A stretch of 26,937 bases of DNA from assembly GCA_024698065.1 (NCBI GenBank), contig JAILRR010000033.1, positions 1 to 26,937 on the forward strand, in the 5' to 3' direction. Origin of the DNA: Bacilli bacterium (GTDB taxonomy: Bacteria > Bacillota_I > Bacilli_A > RFN20 > CAG-826). The notes under the pieces are model-generated. The model was not told where the DNA came from. It worked only from the letters and a program-made list of their open reading frames with translations, and did no database searches. The position numbers and the translations under genes were made by a program. This document shows positions 1 to 7,774 of the stretch, piece after piece. Position 1 is the first letter of the stretch; each line of letters starts with the position of its first letter.

Positions 1-1062
1 GGTCGTGACATCGTATTCGCCATGAACGGCAGCGAAATAAGCGACGGATGGGTCTCTGAAGATCCAACCATTATGATCGCCGAGTTTTTGGAGGGCGAAA
101 CTTGGGGTTCTGCCAACTCCATAGAAGGTTTTCTGATAATCAGCTTTGACCTCGGCCTTAGGGGCTTCTTGGGCGGCCTTCTTAGGCTCTGGTTTAGCTT
201 TTGGAGCAACAGTCTTCTTTGGCTCTGGTTCCTTGACTTTTGGAGCTGGCGATAAACGCTTCTTCTCTTCAAGTAATTTCTCTTCGGTATAACGAAGCTT
301 GAGGTTAGCTTTCTCAGTTGGCTTTGTGGCCTTTAAGAGAGCAAGCTGTTTGTCGATATCTTCGATCTTCCTTTGGGCAGGATAATTAGGGTTGCCGAGG
401 TTGGCTGAAAGGACAATATCGGCTGAAACCACAGGGGATTTGTCAGTGGTTTTTGGTTTTTCAGGTGCTTTTTGTGGAGCTTCCTGTTTGGTTTTGATTG
501 GGGTTTTGTTCTGATTTGGTCGGACGTTTGCCCTTGTTGGAATTCGTTCTTGCGGTTTCTCGCCGTAGTTGATCTCTAATTCACCGTTTTTGCTAACACG
601 GTAGACGTGAATGTTTCTCCCCTTCTGGGATTCAAGATCGTTAAGCCCACGGATGTCGTTTGTAAGTTTTTTGTCTTGGGTGATGACAAGAATCTTTTCG
701 GCGATTCTTAAATCAGACGCTTTAGCAAAGATTGCTCTATCAGCAAAACCGTCTTTGTGGGTTGGTTTTGTGATTTCGATACCTTTGCAATGACGTTTGC
801 TGTCTTTGAGGATCTTTAGGGCGCGTTTAGCTTCAACTAGCTGGTCGCCATCCTTGCTCTTCGAATGCTTTTTGAGTTCTTCCACACATTCTCCGAGGAC
901 AGTAACTTTCAAACCGTTTTTCCAGTATTCATAGGACTTCACTAAGCAGTCCATGAACGTTGGGAACGAATCTTCCATCAAGGAACAGGTGTCCATGAAC
1001 ACTTTGTCAAAATTATTTAGTAATTTTGCAAGGTTCGAGGGCTTTGTTTCCTCGCTGTACAT
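1..1062 (-). CDS. PIN-domain protein with long Lys/Pro-rich linker (3' end cut by window edge)
   Basis: The reading frame is open from an ATG at 1062 to the window edge (354 codons, no stop seen). AAGGAGG lies 7 nt before the ATG. The first ~150 residues look like a PIN nuclease domain. The metal-binding acidic set is visible: D24 in VFMDTCSL, E61/E62, D108 in GFADRA and D130 in VITQDKKL. PIN domains are metal-dependent RNases, often toxins or RNA-processing enzymes. Residues ~170-320 are a low-complexity linker rich in K, P, E and A, with KPEPKK-like repeats. A folded-looking segment (KTFYGVGRTPSFALQKLG...) follows and I do not recognise it. The size and linker argue against a small VapC toxin, and no antitoxin gene is adjacent upstream. 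The PIN assignment is fairly safe; the substrate is unknown. Confidence 0.75.
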   Translation of the reverse strand, partial: MYSEETKPSNLAKLLNNFDKVFMDTCSLMEDSFPTFMDCLVKSYEYWKNGLKVTVLGECVEELKKHSKSKDGDQLVEAKRALKILKDSKRHCKGIEITKPTHKDGFADRAIFAKASDLRIAEKILVITQDKKLTNDIRGLNDLESQKGRNIHVYRVSKNGELEINYGEKPQERIPTRANVRPNQNKTPIKTKQEAPQKAPEKPKTTDKSPVVSADIVLSANLGNPNYPAQRKIEDIDKQLALLKATKPTEKANLKLRYTEEKLLEEKKRLSPAPKVKEPEPKKTVAPKAKPEPKKAAQEAPKAEVKADYQKTFYGVGRTPSFALQKLGDHNGWIFRDPSVAYFAAVHGEYDVTT

Positions 1063-1075
1063 ATATGTACCTCCT
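1060..1075 (-). promoter_or_regulatory. Perfect 14-bp palindrome over the start codon of the PIN gene
   Basis: GTACATATATGTAC (about 1057-1070) is its own reverse complement. It spans the ATG and abuts the Shine-Dalgarno sequence (1071-1076). It could bind a dimeric repressor or fold weakly in the mRNA over the start site. It is AT-rich and short, so chance is possible. Confidence 0.25.
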
Positions 1076-1098
1076 TATATTTTAATTTTACTATATCT

Positions 1099-1114
1099 AG
1101 AACCTTTTGGTTCT
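1099..1114 (-). terminator. Weak hairpin after the ROK kinase
   Basis: AGAACC / GGTTCT form a 6-bp stem with a 4-nt loop, 8 nt past the kinase stop. No clean U-run follows on the minus strand (TAGATATAG...), so termination would be weak, with possible read-through into the PIN gene. Confidence 0.3.
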
Positions 1115-1121
1115 GGCATTT

Positions 1122-2090
1122 TTACTCAAGGAAAAGGGCTGCCGCACCAACGACGCCGGCATCGCTGCCTAAAGCGGAGACGAGAACCTTGACCGCTGGC
1201 GTTCTCTTAAAGCCATAATCGACAGCCGCAAGTTTCTTCTCAACGGCATCGGTCAGGTAGCTACGTTGATTGGAAAGACCACCGCTCAAAATAACTGCCT
1301 CCGGGCGGAAAATGTTGCAGAAATTGATGATGCCAAGCGTGAGGTATTCCTCATATTTGTCGACGACTCTCAATGCGGTTTTGTCACCTTTTTTCGCGCA
1401 TTCGAAAGAGGTGCGTCCATCAACTTTCTTGATGTCGCCTTTGACGAATTCCCACATCATGGATTTCTTGTCTCTCCACATGGCTCTCTTGGTGTCCTTG
1501 ATCAAAGCGGTGACCGAAGCATAGGTTTCGAGGCACCCTTCAAGTCCACAAGTGCATCTGCGTCCACCTCTTTCGATGACCATATGGCCTAACTCGGTTC
1601 CCTTGCCTTCGTTGCCTTCATAGAGTTTTCCATCAAGGAAAAGCCCACCGCCAACGCCGGTTCCAAGGGTGAGGAGAACGAGATTGTTGTATTGCTTGCC
1701 AACGCCGAATCTGGCTTCGCCAAGCATCGCAGCATTAGCGTCGTTTGTCACTTTCGTTGGAAGCCCGGTCGCCTGACGAATCATTTCAGCGACTGGAGCG
1801 TTGTTCCAACCGAGGTTCCCTGAGAAGCAGCAAATACCGCTTCTGCTATTGATCGAACCTGGGCAGCCGATTCCGATTCCGCCGACTTCAAAACCTTCGG
1901 CTCTTACGACTTTCACGTTCGCATTGATCAAATCGCCAAGTTTTCCAAGAGTCTGTTCTTGCTTGGCGCCTCTGATGAACTTCATCGTGAAAGGATGGCT
2001 GATAGCCCCTTCTTCGTTAACAAACGCGCACTTGATGGATGTGCCACCAATATCGATTCCTAAATATAGCATGCAAGTATTTTCGCTCAT
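1122..2090 (-). CDS. glcK: ROK-family sugar kinase, probable glucokinase
   Basis: 322 aa, the usual length for bacterial ROK glucokinases. The N-terminal phosphate-binding loop GIDIGGTS is at residues 11-18. The catalytic Asp is D117 in TNDANA. The second ATP loop LGTGVGGG is at ~142-149. The ROK zinc site is complete: H169 in ELGH, then C179, C181 and C186 in CTCGLEGC. The enzyme should phosphorylate glucose or a related hexose with ATP in the cytoplasm. Some ROK kinases act on N-acetylmannosamine or fructose, so the substrate is inferred. There is no DNA-binding N-terminus, so it is not a ROK repressor. The gene lies 29 nt behind the nitroreductase and is probably co-transcribed with it. 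The SD before the ATG is weak (GGAA). Confidence 0.88.
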   Translation of the reverse strand: MSENTCMLYLGIDIGGTSIKCAFVNEEGAISHPFTMKFIRGAKQEQTLGKLGDLINANVKVVRAEGFEVGGIGIGCPGSINSRSGICCFSGNLGWNNAPVAEMIRQATGLPTKVTNDANAAMLGEARFGVGKQYNNLVLLTLGTGVGGGLFLDGKLYEGNEGKGTELGHMVIERGGRRCTCGLEGCLETYASVTALIKDTKRAMWRDKKSMMWEFVKGDIKKVDGRTSFECAKKGDKTALRVVDKYEEYLTLGIINFCNIFRPEAVILSGGLSNQRSYLTDAVEKKLAAVDYGFKRTPAVKVLVSALGSDAGVVGAAALFLE

Positions 2091-2119
2091 TTATTCCAAA
2101 GAATAAAGGATATTACTTT

Positions 2120-2635
2120 TTACCTTTCCTCAACGGTCTCGGATAATTCTTTCTTCGTTGAATGCATAGGCGATGGCTTTGTCTCACCGTTAGGATAGCC
2201 TAGAGCGAGTATCATAACCGGCTTGATGTTCTCAGGAAGTTCAAACGTCTCGGCCACAAGCTTCGAGCTGAAGCCCCTTAGCCAAACGCTATGAACGCCA
2301 AGATCCTCGGCCTCAAACATCATCGACGAGGCAACGATGCTGGCGTCTTGCTCGCCGGAGTTATAGCCGTCTTCACGGACATTTTTCCAGACGATATTCA
2401 TGTCGTAGCACACAAGCAAGACGACTGGAGCGTTATATGTGTGGGTTAATTTGGCCGCTTTCCAGAGAGAATCCTCGCTTTTGATGACGTAAATCTTCTG
2501 TGGCTGGTAATTGCACGCGGTTGGCGCGATTCTTCCTGCCTCAAGGATCTTCGCAAGCTTCTCTTCCTCAACGGGACGAGTTTTGTCGAAGTTCCTTTCT
2601 GAAAATCTTCTTTTGGCTAAATCCAAGAATTCCAT
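2120..2635 (-). CDS. Nitroreductase-family FMN oxidoreductase
   Basis: 171 aa, a short single-domain nitroreductase. The N-terminal AKRRFSERNFD is the conserved FMN-phosphate-binding RRS-type motif. EAGRIAPTACNYQPQ (~32-46) is the second flavin-contact segment. EDLGVHSVWLRGF and ILALGYPNGE match the C-terminal half of the fold. Members use NAD(P)H to reduce nitro compounds, quinones or flavins in the cytosol; the natural substrate cannot be read from the sequence. A GGGGG-type SD lies ~6 nt before the ATG. The gene is first in a short unit with the ROK kinase and divergent from the DUF1275 gene. Confidence 0.85.
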   Translation of the reverse strand: MEFLDLAKRRFSERNFDKTRPVEEEKLAKILEAGRIAPTACNYQPQKIYVIKSEDSLWKAAKLTHTYNAPVVLLVCYDMNIVWKNVREDGYNSGEQDASIVASSMMFEAEDLGVHSVWLRGFSSKLVAETFELPENIKPVMILALGYPNGETKPSPMHSTKKELSETVEER

Positions 2636-2747
2636 GACTAGACCCCCTTAGTTTTGTCAGTTTTCTTTTTATATATAAAAACGCCTACGAAAATATAATC
2701 TCAAACTCCTCATATTTATACAACGCGAATTGCCTATAAATTATCGC

Positions 2748-2758
2748 TGTTATATACT
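2748..2758 (+). promoter_or_regulatory. Extended -10 promoter directly before the DUF1275 start codon
   Basis: TGTTATATA (2748-2756) is an extended -10. Only 9 nt separate it from the GTG at 2766, so the predicted transcript start is 2-3 nt before, or at, the GTG. No Shine-Dalgarno sequence is present. The arrangement matches the ATPase promoter near 14357. Confidence 0.4.
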
Positions 2759-2765
2759 TTGGCAC

Positions 2766-3527
2766 GTGAAAGACGAAGAAACGAAAAACACAAAAACCCA
2801 TCCTAATGTCGCCTTCATAATCGCTCTTCTTTTAAGCTGCGCTTGCGGGTTCATTGAAGCATATTCCCTCTATTACCGTGGTTTCTGGGGAATGATGATG
2901 ACTGGCAACCTCGTCTATAGCGTGGTCAGCATCGTTGACGGAAACCCAGTCAGGCTTCTTATCTATATCCCAACGATTTTCCTCTTTGTTGTCGGTGTTT
3001 TCCTCGCAAAACTTATCGAAGATAAGGTTGCAAAGGGCAACGAAAAGAAATCCCACATCATCGAACTCTCTATCATCGTCGGTTTGCTTCTCGTCGTCAT
3101 GGCAATCCCAACCGTTCTCGATCCGGAAACAACAAAAGCAGATGAGACCGCTTGGCCAAACATCATCTCAAACTGTTTCATTGCCGTGATTGCCGGATTC
3201 TTAACCAAAAGCTTTGCTTCCTTTGATGAACATCCATACACTGCGACGATGATGACGGCAAACCTCAGCCGCTTCGCCTTGTCTGCCTATGATGCGGTGT
3301 TTGGAGAAGACAAAAAGAAAGGCCGCAAAGCCACTCTCAAGTATGGGCTTATCATTCTTTTGTTCGCTGCCTCGGCAGCAGGTTGTTTTGCCTTCTACCG
3401 CTATGTTTATGGTGGCATCGGAAGTGAGCTTTTAGCCTCTTATTTCCCTAACATTACACTTATGTTGCCGTTGATCCTGATTACGGTTTCGCTTATTCTC
3501 TCGATGAAGAAAAGGGAAAATCTCTAA
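2766..3527 (+). CDS. DUF1275/YoaK-family integral membrane protein
   Basis: 253 aa from the GTG at 2766. An in-frame TTG at 2730 would add 12 residues (265 aa) but has no ribosome site, and its extra residues overlap a plausible promoter. About six hydrophobic segments are visible. The family's signature half-repeat appears as GFIEAYSLYYRGFWGMMMTGNLV in the first half and is echoed by YTATMMTANLSRF in the second, typical of YoaK/DUF1275 proteins. The family's function is not established; transport or stress roles have been proposed. The gene stands alone on the plus strand and ends at a strong bidirectional terminator shared with the next gene. Confidence 0.75.
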   Translation: MKDEETKNTKTHPNVAFIIALLLSCACGFIEAYSLYYRGFWGMMMTGNLVYSVVSIVDGNPVRLLIYIPTIFLFVVGVFLAKLIEDKVAKGNEKKSHIIELSIIVGLLLVVMAIPTVLDPETTKADETAWPNIISNCFIAVIAGFLTKSFASFDEHPYTATMMTANLSRFALSAYDAVFGEDKKKGRKATLKYGLIILLFAASAAGCFAFYRYVYGGIGSELLASYFPNITLMLPLILITVSLILSMKKRENL

Positions 3528-3540
3528 ACTAGCAAAAAGG

Positions 3541-3563
3541 AAACCGGGTTATCCCGGTTTTTT
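3541..3563. terminator. Bidirectional terminator between convergent genes
   Basis: AAACCGGG / CCCGGTTT form an 8-bp stem with a TTAT loop. It is flanked by T-runs on both strands (TTTTTT on plus; CCTTTTT beyond on minus). It serves the DUF1275 gene on plus and the Pr6Pr gene on minus. Confidence 0.9.
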
Positions 3564-4254
3564 ATTGTTCTTCGTTCCTGGTTTTCTTTTTACTCATCAA
3601 GTGATGAATGAGTTTGTCTAAACCATACATTGAGTAGCCTATCGCTAAGAGGGCGACTAGTAAGAGCAAACAAATTACCACCACTTTCCCCACGCCTTGT
3701 CTCTCAATATTCAAAAGGGCGTACGGATATATGTAAAGTCCGGTGTTGCTGGAGTTTGGGATTGATGTGTCGAACCCATAACATGCAGCGCGCAGATAAA
3801 CAAAAGTCAGGTAAGCGGCTGGGTAAATAAGTCCAAATAAAGGCCATGTGACTTTGACTGTCTTCTTTTCATAGAAAAGCACCCAATCCGCTAGATACAG
3901 GGAAGGCAAAACCGCATGGAGCAATAGCGTTCCGACCTTAAAGTTGTCTATGAACGCCTTCTTTGGGGCAAATAGTGCGTAGTAAAAGATAGCGGTGAAA
4001 AGTATTGAGACCAGCCCTGCAAACTTGAGAACAGGGTTTAACGAGACGTAGCTGTCTTCTTTCTTCTTAATCGTTTGGACTAATTCGGCGACCATGATGC
4101 CGATGCAAATGAAATTGGATTGGTTGGTGAAGAGTAGCCAGCCATCATAGTTGAACGAACGCTCAAACAAACCAAAGAACGCCGCAATCGCGACGAGACT
4201 TAAAGCGATGTATGAAGATTGAACCACTAACTGAGCTGTTCTGTTTTTAAACAT
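3562..4254 (-). CDS. Pr6Pr-family membrane protein
   Basis: 230 aa with six to seven hydrophobic stretches (about 10-30, 38-60, 75-95, 108-125, 137-155, 190-212) and a charged C-terminal tail (SKKKTRNEEQ). Motifs FTNQSNFICIG (~42-52), LLHAVLPSLYLADWVLF and a late aromatic YPYALLN fit the Pr6Pr membrane-protein family seen in Actinobacteria and Firmicutes. The family has no assigned biochemical function. There is no SD before the ATG. Instead the leader holds a terminator-like hairpin with a competing arm at 4262-4299. It ends at the terminator shared with the DUF1275 gene. Confidence 0.6.
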   Translation of the reverse strand: MFKNRTAQLVVQSSYIALSLVAIAAFFGLFERSFNYDGWLLFTNQSNFICIGIMVAELVQTIKKKEDSYVSLNPVLKFAGLVSILFTAIFYYALFAPKKAFIDNFKVGTLLLHAVLPSLYLADWVLFYEKKTVKVTWPLFGLIYPAAYLTFVYLRAACYGFDTSIPNSSNTGLYIYPYALLNIERQGVGKVVVICLLLLVALLAIGYSMYGLDKLIHHLMSKKKTRNEEQ

Positions 4255-4261
4255 AAGTATG

Positions 4262-4299
4262 GCAACTAAGCAAAACTAAAAAGTTGCTTTTCCGCAACT
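4262..4299 (-). promoter_or_regulatory. Mutually exclusive hairpins in the Pr6Pr leader, or second rlmD terminator
   Basis: Read on minus: AGTTGC (4299-4294), loop GGAAAA, GCAACT (4287-4282), then TTTTAG. This is a terminator shape. A third arm AGTTGC (4267-4262) just before the ATG can pair with the middle GCAACT instead. One pairing ends transcription and the other hides the start region. It could simply be a backup terminator for rlmD. Confidence 0.4.
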
Positions 4300-4340
4300 A
4301 GTCTAGCAATCGCTTGTCACAAATCTGCCACATAATAAAA

Positions 4341-4355
4341 GCCGCATTAAGCGGC
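4341..4355 (-). terminator. Rho-independent terminator of metG-rlmD
   Basis: GCCGC / GCGGC with a 5-nt loop is followed on minus by TTTTATTAT. It begins just after the rlmD stop. Confidence 0.88.
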
Positions 4356-4360
4356 CTTCA

Positions 4361-5761
4361 TTAAGCGTTTTTCTTTGTTAGCAAGCAAACCGTCTCAACG
4401 TGGTAGTTCCTGCCGAATTCATCAACAGGCTGGACTTTCTCGATTTTGTATTTCGACTTGAGGACTTTTAGATCCCTCGCAAGGGTTAGAGGGTTACAAG
4501 AAACATAAACGATCTTCCTTGGTCCAAGGGCAAGCGCTGCACTTAAGAATTTTGGAGTTGAACCTTTCCTCGGAGGATCCATGAAAAGGACGTCTAGATG
4601 CTCTTTCCTTTTGGCCATTCTGAGGATGAAGGCGGTCGCGTCATCTTGGTAGGCTTCAAAGTTCTTTATGTTGTTTGACTTGGCGTTTTTGATAGCATCT
4701 TTAACCGCTTCTTCGACAAGTTCAACGGAGATGACTTTCTTAGCCCTTTTCGAAGCAATAAGTCCGATAGTGCCGATGCCAGAATAGGCGTCCAAAACGA
4801 CATCTTCTTTACTTACTTCGGCAAAATCCATTGCGGTTTTGTAGAGGATTTCCGTCATTACAGGGTTGGTTTGATAGAAGCTAGCGGCAGAGATTTTGAA
4901 TTTGACTCCACACAAGGAATCTTCGATGAAACCTGGCCCATATAAGGTCATGAATCGATTGCCTAATATGACATTCGTTCTTTGGCCATTCACATTTTGG
5001 ACAAGGGTCGTTACTTCTGGGATTTCCTTCCGAACCAAAGAGATGAGAGTTGGTTTCTTCGGAATGAAAACTTCCTTTGTGACAAGGACCAGCATGATCT
5101 CCTTTTTGTAGTAGGAGGTTCTAATCATCGCGTAACGGATCGAACCGCTTTCGCTTCTTTCGTCATATGGTTCAATGCCAAGGCGGTTGAAGATGGCGTT
5201 TAGCTTCTCGAGAATCTTTTGGGCTCTAGCGTCTTCAATGAAACACTCTTTCCTTGGGACGATGGCGTGGGTTCCTTCTTTGTAGAAACCATAGATAGTT
5301 TTGCCTTTATCGTCTTTGCCAAAAGGAACCTGAATCTTGTTACGGTAATTGATTGGGTTCTCCATGCCTAAAGCAGGCAAAACCTCAACATCGATTTCGC
5401 CATATCTCTTTAGTTGGTCAGCGACCTTTCTGCGCTTGTATTCAAGTTCTGCCTTGTATGCGTACTTTTGGAAGACACATCCACCGCAGGCAGAAGAAAC
5501 CTTGCATAAAGGGTCAATACGATCAGGAGAAAATACGAAAAGCTTCTTCAATCTTCCGAAGTGCTGTCCGTTACGCTTATACTCAATCTCCACTTCCCCT
5601 TCATCGCCTGGGAACATAGACGGAACGAAAATAACAAGTCCTTCCAGTTTGCAGACTCCTTTTCCTTCGATGCTAAGATCGATGCACTTCAGGTTATAGG
5701 TTTTGTGGATGATGGTTTCAGTCATCGAAATATATGCGTTTTGCTGAAAAATCGTCAGCAA
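4361..5761 (-). CDS. rlmD: 23S rRNA (uracil-C5)-methyltransferase, RlmD/RlmCD type
   Basis: 466 aa from a TTG at 5761 preceded by AGGT. An ATG at 5725 (MTETIIHK) is a plausible alternative but lacks an SD. The layout is N-terminal TRAM-like domain (~15-75), four iron-sulfur cysteines C86, C92, C95 and C173, then a Rossmann methyltransferase domain. That domain shows FYQTNP (~295-300), the SAM loop VLDAYSGIGTIGL (~322-334), MDPPRKG (~394-400), the nucleophile C422 in YVSCNP and the base E456 in YHVETV. It uses SAM to make 5-methyluridine in 23S rRNA. Gram-positive homologues (RlmCD) can modify both U747 and U1939 (E. coli numbering), so site choice is uncertain. The gene lies 12 nt behind metG in one operon. 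Confidence 0.88.
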   Translation of the reverse strand: MLTIFQQNAYISMTETIIHKTYNLKCIDLSIEGKGVCKLEGLVIFVPSMFPGDEGEVEIEYKRNGQHFGRLKKLFVFSPDRIDPLCKVSSACGGCVFQKYAYKAELEYKRRKVADQLKRYGEIDVEVLPALGMENPINYRNKIQVPFGKDDKGKTIYGFYKEGTHAIVPRKECFIEDARAQKILEKLNAIFNRLGIEPYDERSESGSIRYAMIRTSYYKKEIMLVLVTKEVFIPKKPTLISLVRKEIPEVTTLVQNVNGQRTNVILGNRFMTLYGPGFIEDSLCGVKFKISAASFYQTNPVMTEILYKTAMDFAEVSKEDVVLDAYSGIGTIGLIASKRAKKVISVELVEEAVKDAIKNAKSNNIKNFEAYQDDATAFILRMAKRKEHLDVLFMDPPRKGSTPKFLSAALALGPRKIVYVSCNPLTLARDLKVLKSKYKIEKVQPVDEFGRNYHVETVCLLTKKNA

Positions 5762-5773
5762 AAGTTACCTAAA

Positions 5774-7381
5774 TTAGGCTGCAGCCTTCTCTTTTGGAGC
5801 CGCCATTAAGTCCTTGATGAACTGGACTTCCGCTTCAACTTCGAGACGTGGGAAGAGCTGGTCGCCCTTAACGACTTTCTGTCCGCCGAGGACGCCAAAT
5901 TTGGTTGCGGTCTCGTAGTTTCTCATGGAAGCATCAACACCTAATTGATCGAAAATCTTCTCCGATTTGGTGACGAGGATTGGGCTAAGAAGCATGCCGG
6001 CAACGAAGATGGCGTTGGCAAGGTGAGACATGCAGCTAGCGAGCTCATCCGCTTTGGCTGGATCTTTAGCAAGCGCCCATGGAGCCGACTCTTCGATGTA
6101 TTTGTTGGCTGCGCTGACAAGGTCCATGACCGCACCATAGGATTCAGTGACTTTAAGGTCGTCGCTAAGGACCTCGTAGGCTTTGACGGCTTTCTCTGCG
6201 GTTTCCTTGAGATTCTTGTCGAGGTCGTTAAGCTCGCCTTTGTAGGCTGGGATAACGCCATCGAAATATTTGTTAATCATGGAAACGCTGCGGTTGAGAA
6301 GGTTTCCAAGGTTGTTGGCAAGGTCGGCATTGAGTCTTTCGACGAATTGTTCTGGGGTGAATTGTCCATCCTGGCCGAAGATGATTTCTCTGGCGAGGTA
6401 ATAACGGACGGCATCAACACCAAAACGGTCCACGAGAGGCGGAACAGGGATAACATTGCCCTTGCTCTTACTCATTTTGCCGTCTTTCATCATCATGAGA
6501 CCGTGGACAAAGACCCTATTTGGCTGACGAAGCTTGAGGGCCTTTAAGAACATTGGCCAATAGATGGTGTGGAATCTTGTGATATCAGCACCGATGACGT
6601 GGACAATCTCGGTATCTGGGTCATTCCAGAACTTCTGGAATTTGGAATCGTCTTCCTGAAGATATCCGAGAGCGGAAATGTAGTTTGTGAGAGCGTCGAG
6701 CCAGACATAGATAACATGGCCTTCCGCTTCTTTTACAGGAATACCCCAATCAAAGGTGGTTCTGGTGATGCAAAGGTCATTTAAACCAGGTTTGATGAAG
6801 TTGTTGACCATTTCGGCCTTACGTCCTTCTGGGGTGATGAAGGTTGGGTTTTCGTCATAGAGCTTAAGAAGATCGTCGACATATTTGCCGCATCTGAAGA
6901 AGTATGATGGCTCTTCTTTCTCCACTACTGGACGTCCGCATTCTGGGCAGACGTGTTCTGGGCCGACCTGGGTTTCGGTCCAATATGATTCTTCGTGGAC
7001 GCAATACCAGCCTTTATAGGCTCCAAGGTAAGCGTCATCGTTTTGAATGAACGAAGAGAAGATCTTCTTAACGGTTTCGTAATGGCGAGGTTGAGTTGTG
7101 CGGATGAAATCATCGTTAGAAATGCCCATGGTATTCCAAAGGCTAGTGAACTTAACGGCAACCTCATCGACGAAAGCTTGTGGAGTGACGCCTTTTGCTT
7201 CAGCGTTTTCCTGAATCTTTTCGCCATGCTCATCTAAACCGGTGAGGAAATAAGTCTCAAAACCCCTCATTCGCTTCCCACGGGCGATAATGTCGCACAT
7301 GGTTGTGCAATAAGCGTGTCCAAGGTGTGGAGAAGCGCTTGGATAGTAGATAGGTGTTGTGATGTAGAACTTTTTACTCAT
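5774..7381 (-). CDS. metG: Methionine-tRNA ligase
   Basis: 535 aa class I synthetase. The HIGH-type motif is PHLGH (18-22). The zinc-knuckle segment carries C127, C145 and C148, with the second Cys of the first pair replaced (CVHE). GADITRFHTIYWP is the methionine-site helix. The KMSKS loop is at 302-306, and an anticodon-binding helical domain follows. The C-terminal tRNA-binding (Trbp111-like) domain of longer MetG forms is absent. The enzyme charges elongator and initiator tRNA-Met. GGAGG lies ~11 nt before the ATG. There is an extended -10 promoter 42 nt upstream and a hairpin touching the SD. No T-box leader fits in the short upstream region. It is co-transcribed with rlmD. Confidence 0.97.
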   Translation of the reverse strand: MSKKFYITTPIYYPSASPHLGHAYCTTMCDIIARGKRMRGFETYFLTGLDEHGEKIQENAEAKGVTPQAFVDEVAVKFTSLWNTMGISNDDFIRTTQPRHYETVKKIFSSFIQNDDAYLGAYKGWYCVHEESYWTETQVGPEHVCPECGRPVVEKEEPSYFFRCGKYVDDLLKLYDENPTFITPEGRKAEMVNNFIKPGLNDLCITRTTFDWGIPVKEAEGHVIYVWLDALTNYISALGYLQEDDSKFQKFWNDPDTEIVHVIGADITRFHTIYWPMFLKALKLRQPNRVFVHGLMMMKDGKMSKSKGNVIPVPPLVDRFGVDAVRYYLAREIIFGQDGQFTPEQFVERLNADLANNLGNLLNRSVSMINKYFDGVIPAYKGELNDLDKNLKETAEKAVKAYEVLSDDLKVTESYGAVMDLVSAANKYIEESAPWALAKDPAKADELASCMSHLANAIFVAGMLLSPILVTKSEKIFDQLGVDASMRNYETATKFGVLGGQKVVKGDQLFPRLEVEAEVQFIKDLMAAPKEKAAA

Positions 7382-7397
7382 GGCTAATGGAACCTCC

Positions 7398-7414
7398 TCG
7401 CATTAAAAATGCGA
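7398..7414 (-). promoter_or_regulatory. 5'-UTR hairpin fused to the metG Shine-Dalgarno
   Basis: TCGCAT / ATGCGA form a 6-bp stem with a TTTTA loop at the predicted 5' end of the metG mRNA. The last base of the 3' arm runs straight into GGAGG. It could stabilise the mRNA end or limit ribosome access. Confidence 0.45.
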
Positions 7415-7422
7415 TCTTTGTT

Positions 7423-7431
7423 ATCATACCA
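7423..7431 (-). promoter_or_regulatory. metG promoter, extended -10
   Basis: Minus strand TGGTATGAT gives the -10 TATGAT at 7423-7428 with an upstream TG. The -35 is poor. The predicted start is about 7416-7418, just before the leader hairpin. Confidence 0.6.
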
Positions 7432-7454
7432 TAGTTTTGTTTGAATAAAACAAA

Positions 7455-7478
7455 AGGCCCCTAGTTTTCTAGAGGCCT
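7455..7478 (-). terminator. rpmE terminator
   Basis: AGGCCTCTAG / CTAGGGGCCT (minus) form a 10-bp stem with one G-U pair and an AAAA loop, followed by TTTTGTTTTATT. It separates rpmE from metG. Confidence 0.92.
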
Positions 7479-7498
7479 TTATTGTGTTATTGCTTAGC

Positions 7499-7720
7499 TT
7501 ATTTCTTGGAAGCTTCGGCTTTGGCGAGTTTCTTGTTGAACTTGTCGATACGGCCGTCAACGGCAGCGCTTCTTTGTTTGCCAGTGTAGAATGGGTGGCA
7601 ATTTGAGCAGGTTTCAACCTTAAGCTCGGTTCCAAGAGTGGATCCGGTGGTGAAGGTGTTTCCGCAGCTGATGCAGGTGACCTTGCACTCGTTGTACTTT
7701 GGATGGATGTCTTTCTTCAT
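7499..7720 (-). CDS. rpmE: 50S ribosomal protein L31, zinc-binding form
   Basis: 73 aa. The start MKKDIHPKYNECKVTCISCGN is typical of L31. Zinc ligands are C16 and C19 in CISC and C38 and C41 in CSNC, so this is the zinc-containing (C+) paralogue type rather than the zinc-free type induced in starvation. It sits at the 30S-50S interface of the ribosome. GAAAGGAG lies before the ATG. It has its own promoter, leader hairpin and terminator, forming a single-gene unit. Confidence 0.95.
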   Translation of the reverse strand: MKKDIHPKYNECKVTCISCGNTFTTGSTLGTELKVETCSNCHPFYTGKQRSAAVDGRIDKFNKKLAKAEASKK

Positions 7721-7736
7721 TTTCTTACTCCTTTCG

Positions 7737-7760
7737 CCTTGGCACTTACTTTTGCCAAAG
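7737..7760 (-). promoter_or_regulatory. Hairpin leader of rpmE, candidate L31 autoregulatory element
   Basis: CTTTGGCA / TGCCAAGG (minus) form an 8-bp stem with one G-U pair and an 8-nt loop AAAGTAAG, placed between the promoter and the SD. L31 leaders with regulatory hairpins have been described in several bacterial groups. Whether this one belongs to such a class cannot be told by eye. Confidence 0.5.
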
Positions 7761-7774
7761 AGAGTTCGGGTCTA

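Noticed and set aside
5945..6547. 200-codon plus-strand open frame
   Set aside because: It is antisense to the conserved metG coding sequence, with no SD or family resemblance.
7382..7498. Possible T-box leader before metG
   Set aside because: The region is too short, lacks T-box sequence elements, and is occupied by the rpmE terminator and a simple hairpin.
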